Part shown: piece after piece, positions 32,871 through 40,204 of the stretch | Layout of the letters: every line of letters begins with the position of its first letter | How positions within the stretch are numbered: the stretch's first letter is position 1 | Notes under the pieces: generated by a model | Told to the model about the DNA's origin: nothing | The model's database searches: none | Seen by the model: the letters and a program-made list of their open reading frames with translations, nothing else | Translations under genes and position numbers: made by a program | Source of the DNA: Sulfurospirillum sp. | Lineage (GTDB): Bacteria > Campylobacterota > Campylobacteria > Campylobacterales > Sulfurospirillaceae | NCBI GenBank assembly: GCA_016735235.1 | Contig: JAERRW010000003.1 | Location: 1 to 40,204, forward strand | Length of the DNA stretch: 40,204 bases | Direction: 5' to 3'

Positions 32871-33090
32871 AATTTTTGGGACTTTAAACCAAGCCGTGTA
32901 AACCCACCAGTTTCTTTTTAACTAATTCTCATATTTTGACATAATTGATTAAAAAATATACTAATATTTTCTAAAAAAGTTATGTTTTATCGCTTTTTGA
33001 AACTTTTAAAACCAGCTTTGATTTATCTTTAACTCTACTTGAGGTTAAATGTTAAAATTTTATTTAGAGTTTAAATTTAGAAGAATAAAT

Positions 33091-33126
33091 AAGTGCTAAA
33101 CAAATTTAAATATTTATTTAGCACTT
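33091..33126. repeat. Long inverted repeat/hairpin upstream of purL
   Basis: AAGTGCTAAACAAAT-TTAAAT-ATTTATTTAGCACTT: 15-bp arms with one mismatch, 6-nt loop. Confidence 0.85.
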
Positions 33127-33169
33127 TCTTAGTAGAATAAAATAATTTATCAAAACTAGGCTAACATTT

Positions 33170-35371
33170 ATGAAAAATTTGAAAAAAGTTTTAAAGAAAT
33201 ATAAAATTACAATGGATGAGTATAATAATATATTGAAAATTATGGGCAGAGAGCCTAATATGCTTGAAATTGGTATATTTTCGGCTATGTGGAGTGAGCA
33301 CTGTTCATACAAATCGAGTAAAAAATACTTAAATGATTTTCCCACAAAGGCTTCATGGGTTATTCAAGGACCAGGTGAGAATGCTGGTGTTATTGATATT
33401 GGCGATGGCATGGCTGCTGTATTTAAGATGGAGAGTCACAATCATCCAAGCTTTATAGAGCCTTATCAAGGTGCTGCAACTGGTGTTGGTGGAATTTTAA
33501 GAGATATATTTACAATGGGTGCCCGTCCTGTAGCAAATATGAATGCTCTTCGTTTTGGTAATATAATAGGAGATAATGACATATCTAAATATCAAAGGTA
33601 TTTGGTTCGTGGAGTTGTTGCTGGTATTGGTGATTATGGTAATTGCATGGGAGTTCCTACTATAGGCGGTGAAACATCATTTAATGAAAGTTATAATGGA
33701 AATATTCTTGTAAATGCTTTTACTCTTGGTTTGGCTAAAACAGATGAGATTTTTTATGGACTTGCTAAAGGTATTGGAAATCCTGTTGTTTATGTAGGAA
33801 GTAAAACAGGGCGTGATGGTCTTGGTGGGGCTGTTATGGCAAGCGATAGTTTTACAAAAGAGAACCAATCTTTAAGACCTACAGTTCAAGTGGGCGACCC
33901 ATTTGCTGAAAAACTTCTTCTTGAAGCTTGTTTGGAACTTTTTAAATATGATTATATAGTTGGTATTCAAGACATGGGTGCAGCTGGTCTTACTTCAAGC
34001 TCGTTTGAGATGGCAGGGCGTAGCGGTAGCGGTATGATTATGAATTTAGATCGCATTCCTGCTAGAGAGGAAAACATGCAACCTTTTGAGTTTATGTTAA
34101 GTGAATCTCAAGAACGCATGTTAATTTGTGCTAAAAAAGGCTATGAAGATAAAGTAGTAGATATTTTTAGAAAGTGGGATTTAGATGCTGAAGTTATTGG
34201 TGAAGTAACAAATACTGGAAACATGGAGCTTTTTTGGCATAAGAAAAGAGTAGCAAATATTCCTATTTTACCTATCGCAAATGAAGCTCCTATTTATGAT
34301 AGACCAGTATCTCGCCCAAAGTATTTAAATACAATAAGTTCTACTTCTATAGATGATTTAGGGAAAGTCAATAATCAAAAAGCTTTTGAAAAACTTTTTG
34401 ATTCTATTGAAATTACCGATAAATCTTGGATTTTTGAGCAATACGATTCAATGGTTCAAACAAATACAATAAAAGCACCGGGAAGTCTTGATGCTAGTGT
34501 AATTAGGGTAAAAGAGAACGGAAAAGCTTTAGCAATGAGTAGTGATTGTAATCCTCGTTATAACTATATAGATCCTAAAAATGGTGCAGCTGCAGCAGTT
34601 ATGAAAAGTGGTCGTGATGTTGCCATGAGTGGTGCAAGACCGCTAGCTATTACAGATTGTTTAAATTATGGAAATCCTGAAAATCCTGAAATTATGTGGC
34701 AGTTTGCCCAAGGATGTTATGGCATAAAAGAAGCTTGTACTAAGTTAAATACACCTGTAGTTAGTGGTAATGTATCGCTCTATAATGAAACAAACAAGGT
34801 TGGAATTTATCCAACTCCTACAATCGTAATGGTTGGATTAAATGATGATGCCAATAGAGTTCTTCCTAGTTCATTTCAAAAAGTTGGAGCTACTTTATAT
34901 CTTGTAGGAGAAACTAAGAGTGAATTTGGCGGGAGTCTCTACATGAAAGAGTTGTTTGGAAAAGTAGAAGGCAAATTACCAAGTATAGATTATGAGCAAG
35001 AGTTGGCTTTGTGGGAGTTAATAATAGAAGCAAATAAAGCTGGTATTATCAATGCTACTAAAGATGTAAATGTTGGTGGTATTGTTATAGCTTTAGCTAA
35101 AATGTGTGTAGTTAGCGGTAAAGGTGTTACATGTAGTATTGAATTGACTAGTAGTAAAGATATATTTTCGGAGAGTTTTTCTCGTGCTATTGTTGAAGTT
35201 AATAATGAGGTTGTTTTTGAAAACATGGCAAAACAATTTGGCTTGAGCATAGCTAAAATAGGTCAAGTTGAAGAGAGTGGTTTTGCATGTAACGATATAT
35301 TGGCCGATGTAGGAGCTATGAAAAATAGTTATTTCAATAAATTTCAAAAAGTTATGGAGCAAAATGGCTAA
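33170..35371 (+). CDS. purL: Phosphoribosylformylglycinamidine synthase II (PurL)
   Basis: [68 protein letters not shown]. Confidence 0.97.
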   Translation: MKNLKKVLKKYKITMDEYNNILKIMGREPNMLEIGIFSAMWSEHCSYKSSKKYLNDFPTKASWVIQGPGENAGVIDIGDGMAAVFKMESHNHPSFIEPYQGAATGVGGILRDIFTMGARPVANMNALRFGNIIGDNDISKYQRYLVRGVVAGIGDYGNCMGVPTIGGETSFNESYNGNILVNAFTLGLAKTDEIFYGLAKGIGNPVVYVGSKTGRDGLGGAVMASDSFTKENQSLRPTVQVGDPFAEKLLLEACLELFKYDYIVGIQDMGAAGLTSSSFEMAGRSGSGMIMNLDRIPAREENMQPFEFMLSESQERMLICAKKGYEDKVVDIFRKWDLDAEVIGEVTNTGNMELFWHKKRVANIPILPIANEAPIYDRPVSRPKYLNTISSTSIDDLGKVNNQKAFEKLFDSIEITDKSWIFEQYDSMVQTNTIKAPGSLDASVIRVKENGKALAMSSDCNPRYNYIDPKNGAAAAVMKSGRDVAMSGARPLAITDCLNYGNPENPEIMWQFAQGCYGIKEACTKLNTPVVSGNVSLYNETNKVGIYPTPTIVMVGLNDDANRVLPSSFQKVGATLYLVGETKSEFGGSLYMKELFGKVEGKLPSIDYEQELALWELIIEANKAGIINATKDVNVGGIVIALAKMCVVSGKGVTCSIELTSSKDIFSESFSRAIVEVNNEVVFENMAKQFGLSIAKIGQVEESGFACNDILADVGAMKNSYFNKFQKVMEQNG

Positions 35372-36188
35372 TGCTTTGAAAAATAGCACTTTTATGGTGA
35401 AAATCAAAAAAATTAGAGATTCTAAGTGGTTCTCTAATCTTACAACTTCTATCATTATTTTTTATGCGTCTGTTTTAGGTTTTGAAACTATAGATTCTGT
35501 AGCAGAACCATTTGGAAGTCTGTTTTATAGTCTTGATTATGCAATAACTGTATATTTTGTAATAGAGTTATCTATAAAAATGGCTGCAGAAGATAAACTT
35601 GTAAATTTCTTTAAAAATGGTTGGAATCTTTTTGATTTTTTTATAGTATTAATCACTTTAATACCAATTGAAAATAGCTCATTTGCAGCCATAGCAAGAC
35701 TTCTTAGAATTTTTAGAGTTCTTCGTCTTTTTACTGCCAGACCTGAATTAAAATCGATACTAGACATGTTAATAAAGGCTATTCCGTCTATTGTTGATAT
35801 AGTTATATTGCTTTTTATTATATTTTATATTTACGCAATTATAGGAAGTTTTATATTTGCAGATATGCCTTCTGGTTTATGGGATAACTTTTTAGTAGCA
35901 ATGCTGACACTTTTTAGAGTTTTTACTTTTGAAGATTGGACCGATGTAATGTATGAAACAATGGAGGTTTACTCTTGGTCTTGGATATATTTTGTAAGCT
36001 TTATCATCATAGCCGCTTTTGTCTTTTTTAATCTTTTTGTTGCAGTTATAATTGGTGAAATGCAAAAATTGCAAGATGAGAAGATGAAAGAAGAGATATA
36101 TAAAGATAGCAAGAAATTAGATACTCTTTTAAAAGAGGTACAAGAGTTAAAAAAAATGGTTAAAAAAAACAAGAAACCCAATATATGA
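35364..36188 (+). CDS. Single-domain voltage-gated cation channel (NaChBac/NavAb superfamily)
   Basis: S4-like [19 protein letters not shown], pore [31 protein letters not shown]6 [16 protein letters not shown]-terminal coiled coil. Confidence 0.9.
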   Translation: MANALKNSTFMVKIKKIRDSKWFSNLTTSIIIFYASVLGFETIDSVAEPFGSLFYSLDYAITVYFVIELSIKMAAEDKLVNFFKNGWNLFDFFIVLITLIPIENSSFAAIARLLRIFRVLRLFTARPELKSILDMLIKAIPSIVDIVILLFIIFYIYAIIGSFIFADMPSGLWDNFLVAMLTLFRVFTFEDWTDVMYETMEVYSWSWIYFVSFIIIAAFVFFNLFVAVIIGEMQKLQDEKMKEEIYKDSKKLDTLLKEVQELKKMVKKNKKPNI

Positions 36189-36272
36189 GATTTGTAGAAA
36201 ACTCGGTATAATATTTAATCTAAATTAAGAAAAAATTGAATTAATAATTCATAGTATAAAAGAGATAAATAA

Positions 36273-36557
36273 ATGAGGCTTTTAAAAAAAGAGGTTTTGG
36301 TACTTAAAAAAAAATTACATTCTCTTTCTAGTGAAGCTAAAATTTATCTATTTGGTTCTAGAGTAGACGACAATAAAAAGGGTGGCGATATTGATCTTTT
36401 AATTGTGTCTAAACAATTAACCAAGAAAGAGTTAAGATATTTAAGAATTGATTTTTTTAATCATTTTGGAGAACAAAAAATGGATATTTTACTTGATGAT
36501 GGCTCTTTTGATGATATTTTTAATAAACTAATTTTTCAAAAAGCTATATTGTTATGA
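36273..36557 (+). CDS. MNT-domain minimal nucleotidyltransferase (MntA-like antitoxin)
   Basis: IYLFGSRVDDNKKGGDIDLLIVS (GSx9DxD) and a later MDILLDD; stop overlaps the next ATG as ATGA. Confidence 0.85.
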   Translation: MRLLKKEVLVLKKKLHSLSSEAKIYLFGSRVDDNKKGGDIDLLIVSKQLTKKELRYLRIDFFNHFGEQKMDILLDDGSFDDIFNKLIFQKAILL

Positions 36558-36997
36558 TATACGAAAAACTAAAACAAGATAATATCTTGCTAAAAAAACA
36601 ACTATCGTGGTTAAAAATTTCAACATGTCAATGTAAAAAAATAACTATAAAAAAAGAGTACACAGTTGAAGAGTTTGGTAATTTTGAGACTTTATGTAGC
36701 AGATATAGCAGAAGTATGGATTTTTTAATTAGAAAAATATTTAGAACATTAGATGAATTTGAATTTGAAAATCAAGGAACACTTGTAGATGTTATTAATA
36801 ATGCACACAAGAGGGAGTTGTTTGAAGATATTGAAATGTTAAGAGTTATGAAGGATTTACGAAATACAATTGTTCATGAATATATTGAAGATGAATTAAT
36901 AGATGTATTTGAAGAGGTTTTAAAATATAGTGAGATTTTAATTGAAATAATCAATAACACACTTTACTATATTAAAAATATAATTTCAAAATTTTAG
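36554..36997 (+). CDS. HEPN-domain HepT-like toxin
   Basis: MKDLRNTIVHEYIED contains Rx4HxY typical of HepT; paired with the MNT gene by a 4-nt overlap. Confidence 0.8.
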   Translation: MIYEKLKQDNILLKKQLSWLKISTCQCKKITIKKEYTVEEFGNFETLCSRYSRSMDFLIRKIFRTLDEFEFENQGTLVDVINNAHKRELFEDIEMLRVMKDLRNTIVHEYIEDELIDVFEEVLKYSEILIEIINNTLYYIKNIISKF

Positions 36998-37026
36998 AAA
37001 ATTAACTATATAAAAAGGATGTCAAA

Positions 37027-37785
37027 TTGAGTTGGATAGTTGTATTTATTGTAATTTTTTTATTTTACATGTTAACAAAAGGCTATAAAACTGCTGATTA
37101 TCAACATATACATGTGAATAGAAAACAGAAACTAAAAGGTGATTTAGCAGATCATGAAGCAGGGCTTTTAGTGGCTCTTATGGCAAAAGTTGCAAAAGCT
37201 GATGGAAAAGTGTGTGAGCTTGAAGCAGAACTTCTTAGTCTTACTTTTACAGATATATCAAAAGTTTTTGAAGATAATAAAACTATAAGAGAAAAGTTAA
37301 AAGATATATATAAAAAAGAGATAAAAAGTTTTGACAATACTATTATGGTGTCAAAAAAATATTTTAAACTCACTAGTAGAGACTACAATAAGCGTTTAGG
37401 AGTAATGGAATACCTTCTAAATTTGGCTTTTATTGATGGTGATTTTTCAAAAACAGAGTTTATGATATGTGAAGATATTGCAAATACTTTAGAGATAACA
37501 GGAGCAGATTTTGAGAGTTTAATAGATAGTTTTGAGCAGTTTTATGCACAAAAGAGAGAAGAATCTATTATGACTTTAAAAAAAGCTTATGAAATTTTAG
37601 GATTAAATGAAAATGTAGAGTTTTCAATAGTTAAAAAAGAGTATAGAAAACTTGTAAGAAAATATCACCCTGATATATTGATGGGGCAGGGCAAAGAGCA
37701 GTCCATAATTGACAGAGCAACAAAAAAACTTCAAGAGATAAACGAAGCCTATGAGATTATAAAAAAAACATATGCAAAAATATAG
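37027..37785 (+). CDS. djlA: DjlA-like membrane-anchored TerB/DnaJ co-chaperone (TTG start)
   Basis: N-terminal TM, TerB-like helical region, C-terminal J domain with KYHPDI (HPD motif). Confidence 0.85.
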   Translation: MSWIVVFIVIFLFYMLTKGYKTADYQHIHVNRKQKLKGDLADHEAGLLVALMAKVAKADGKVCELEAELLSLTFTDISKVFEDNKTIREKLKDIYKKEIKSFDNTIMVSKKYFKLTSRDYNKRLGVMEYLLNLAFIDGDFSKTEFMICEDIANTLEITGADFESLIDSFEQFYAQKREESIMTLKKAYEILGLNENVEFSIVKKEYRKLVRKYHPDILMGQGKEQSIIDRATKKLQEINEAYEIIKKTYAKI

Positions 37786-38794
37786 TGTTATTGAGTTATT
37801 TACAGGTGCGGGTGGTTTGGCCTTAGGATTAGAGCAAGCAGGATTTAATACTAAAATTGTAGTTGATATTAACAAATGGGCAACTAAAACCCTATTAAAA
37901 AATAGACCCAATTGGAATGTCGTGCATGAAGATATAACAAAAATTTCAAAAAATGGAATAAAAAATATTTAAAAGACAATTAAGAAATAGATTTATTATC
38001 AGGTGGTTATCTTTGTCAATCATTTAGTTATGCTGGCAAAAAACTAGGGCTTGAAGATACGAGAGGAACACTCTTTTCGGATTTTGCAAAAATATTAAAA
38101 GAAGTTAAACCAAAAATATTTTTAGCTGAAAATGTAAAAGGCTTGACAACTCACGACAAAGGAAAAACATTACAAGTAATGTTGGATGTATTTGAAGAAG
38201 TTGGTTACCATATAAATTATAAAGTTTTAAATTCATTGGATTATGGTGTTGCTCAAAAAAGACAAAGAATATTAATTATAGGAACACGAAAAGATATAAA
38301 AGAAAAAATTGGTGTAGATTATGCATTTCCTAAACCATATAAAAAACAATTAGTTTTAAAAGATATATTAAAGAATGTTCCATATTCTCCATGTGCTATA
38401 TAATGATAAGAAAAAAGAAGTTTTAAAACATGTAAAACCAGGTGGTTGCTGGAGAGATTTACCTGATGATATAGCTAGAGAATATATGAAAACTACTTAT
38501 TTTATGGGTGGAGGAAGAACTGGAATAGCAAGAAGATTATCTTGGAGTGAACCAGGTTTAACAGTATTATGCACACCAGCACAAAAACAAACAGAAAGAT
38601 GTCATCCAGATGAATTAAGATCATTTAGTGTTAGAGAAAATGCTAGAATTCAATCATTTCCAGATGATTGGATTTTTGAGGGTTCAATAGCAGAACAGTA
38701 TAAACAAATTGGTAATGCTGTTCCTGTAAATATGGCAAAAGAAGTGGGATTATCAATAATAAAATATTTAAATAAATTAAAAGAGGTAAAAAAA
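37772..38794 (+). pseudogene. Degraded C5-cytosine DNA methyltransferase of Eco47II/Sau96I-type R-M
   Basis: VIELFTGAGGLALGLEQAGF (motif I), DLLSGGYLCQSFSYAGKKLGLEDTRGTLF (motif IV altered), IFLAENVKGL (motif VI), QRILIIGTR (VIII), QYKQIGNAVPVNMA (X), spread over frames 2, 1 and 2 with an in-frame TAA at 37981. Confidence 0.88.
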
Positions 38795-39556
38795 ATGAGA
38801 GAATATAATTTAAGTTTTATAAGTGATGTTAATCTATTTAATCATGTTAAAGAAACAATAGAAAAATATAGATTTAAAATTAATCTGAAAGAGTTTAACA
38901 AAAATTTAATTGACCCAATTAAATTAACATTTGATTCTAAAGTTTATGGAAAAACTATTGAGGAAATTATTGACTTAGAAACAGTAAGACAAATGGATAA
39001 ATCAAATAGTAATAATATTGAATATTTTCAACAAAATATCTTTAAATATATTAAAAAGAAAAATACACAAAAAACAAATTGGAGTGTACCGAAACAAGGA
39101 TTTGATATTATCAATGATGTTGATAAAATTTATGTTGAAATTAAAAATAAACATAATACTATGAATTCATCTTCATCACAGAAAACATTCATGAGAATGC
39201 AAAGCAAACTATTACAAGATAGAAAAAACAGATGTTATTTAGTTGAAGTTATAGCTAAAAATAGTCAAGATATTATTTGGCAAGTTTCATTAGATGGTGA
39301 ACCAACATCAAATGAAAATATTAGAAGAGTTTCTGTTGATAAATTTTATGAATTAGTAACAGGAGAAAAAGAAGCTTTTAAACAATTAGTAGAAGCTTTA
39401 CCGCAAGTTATGGATGATGTACTAGAAGAAATACAACAAAATGGTATTGAAAATACTGTATTTGAAGAACTGGAGGGAATTGATGAAAATATATTAAAAA
39501 GTTTATATTTATTGTCATTTCAAAGATATGAAGGTTTTGAAAAACTAGATATATAA
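38795..39556 (+). CDS. Eco47II/Sau96I-family restriction endonuclease
   Basis: MREYNLSFISDVNLFNHVKETIEKY...KQGFDIINDVDKIYVEIKNKHNTMNSSSSQKTFMRMQSKLLQ; PD-(D/E)xK-like D...ExK, no internal stop; AAGAGG SD before ATG 38795. Confidence 0.85.
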   Translation: MREYNLSFISDVNLFNHVKETIEKYRFKINLKEFNKNLIDPIKLTFDSKVYGKTIEEIIDLETVRQMDKSNSNNIEYFQQNIFKYIKKKNTQKTNWSVPKQGFDIINDVDKIYVEIKNKHNTMNSSSSQKTFMRMQSKLLQDRKNRCYLVEVIAKNSQDIIWQVSLDGEPTSNENIRRVSVDKFYELVTGEKEAFKQLVEALPQVMDDVLEEIQQNGIENTVFEELEGIDENILKSLYLLSFQRYEGFEKLDI

Positions 39557-39576
39557 TAAATAAACATAGTTGTCTA

Positions 39577-39927
39577 TTTTTAGATAATTTTATATCACAT
39601 TTTCCATTTAAGATTCGTAAGATTCTAACCGATAATGGAGCTCAATTTAGCTATCGTTTAACTCAATTTAGACACCCTTGGACAAATGGTTTAGTAGAAA
39701 GAATAAATAGGACTATAAAAGAAGCTACAGTAAAGATCTATTTTTATGAGACTCTAAAGGAGCTAAAAGAGCATCTTATGATATGGCTTTTGATGTATAA
39801 CTTTGAAAAAAAGTTAAAAAGCTTGGAGTATGAAAGTCCATATGATATAATCATAAAAGAATTTGATATTAAACCATCTAACTTTTATATTAATCCAACC
39901 CATAAGAAGGTGGGACTTAACACTTAA
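39577..39927 (+). mobile_element. IS481-family transposase C-terminal remnant
   Basis: FPFKIRKILTDNGAQFSYRLTQFRHPWTNGLVERINRTIKEATVKIYFYETLKELKEHLMIWLLMYNFEKKLKSLEYESPYDII...PTHKKVGLNT*; no N-terminal half, and an apparent internal deletion between QFSY and RLTQF. Confidence 0.85.
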
Positions 39928-40102
39928 CAATATTCTAACCTCAATTAGATATAATCTAAAAAAGTTTGTGTGCTATCTAAAACAGTATAAAAGTGTATAA
40001 AATATACGAAATGGGTAGCTATATGGTAGCACGATATAGAATATTTTAGAAAATAAATTTACAAAACCCCTTATAATAGGGCTTTATAGAGGAATAAGAA
40101 AT

Positions 40103-40204
40103 ATGATTTTAATGATAGACAATTATGATAGTTTTACATACAACATAGTTCAATATTGCTTAGAATTAGGTGCAAATATAAAAATAATTAAAAATGATGA
40201 GTTA
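40103..40204 (+). CDS. trpG: Anthranilate/aminodeoxychorismate synthase glutamine amidotransferase, 5' part, cut by window end
   Basis: [40 protein letters not shown] upstream. Confidence 0.9.
   Translation, partial: MILMIDNYDSFTYNIVQYCLELGANIKIIKNDEL

Noticed and set aside
37772-38403. Programmed ribosomal frameshifting in the methyltransferase
   Set aside because: Would need two shifts in different directions plus read-through of TAA at 37981, and the catalytic Pro is also changed; pseudogene decay is simpler.
40064-40086. accccttataatagggcttt inverted repeat upstream of trpG
   Set aside because: Short imperfect stem of about six pairs next to an SD; too weak to call a terminator or attenuator without data.

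Overview
AT-rich, densely coded chromosomal window that looks like Campylobacterota, probably Sulfurimonas-like (inferred from gene content and order, not proven). Most of it is housekeeping: a MagIII-like glycosylase, mfd, bactofilin, LytM/M23 peptidase, folC, lptE, leuS, secF-secD-yajC on the minus strand; then lnt, an LTA-synthase-like sulfatase, aspS, adk, pyrH, rpoZ, spoT/relA, tyrS, a nitronate monooxygenase-like protein, an amidase, rpmB, a TrkA-N K+ channel, argJ, purL and others. The left edge carries the 3' end of an IS3-family element. The right 4 kb (36.2-40.1 kb) is accessory: a MntA/HepT-type MNT-HEPN pair, a djlA-like gene, a decayed Eco47II/Sau96I-like restriction-modification locus (methyltransferase broken several ways, endonuclease ORF intact) and an IS481-family transposase remnant, ending at the start of trpG/pabA. 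The observations I consider most worth checking are: (1) an intact REase ORF beside a dead cognate-type methylase while GGNCC sites remain in the window; (2) a dispersed, apparently over-represented 10-mer ACATGTAAAG, including one inverted pair between genes, which resembles a DNA-uptake-sequence arrangement; (3) a one-domain voltage-gated channel whose pore reads TFEDWTD, resembling Ca2+-selective filters; (4) an ORF that is open for 104 codons upstream of its called start with no ATG/GTG/TTG, but with an SD correctly spaced before an ATA codon. I did not recognise a clearly new defence system or a CRISPR array. All counts were made by eye.
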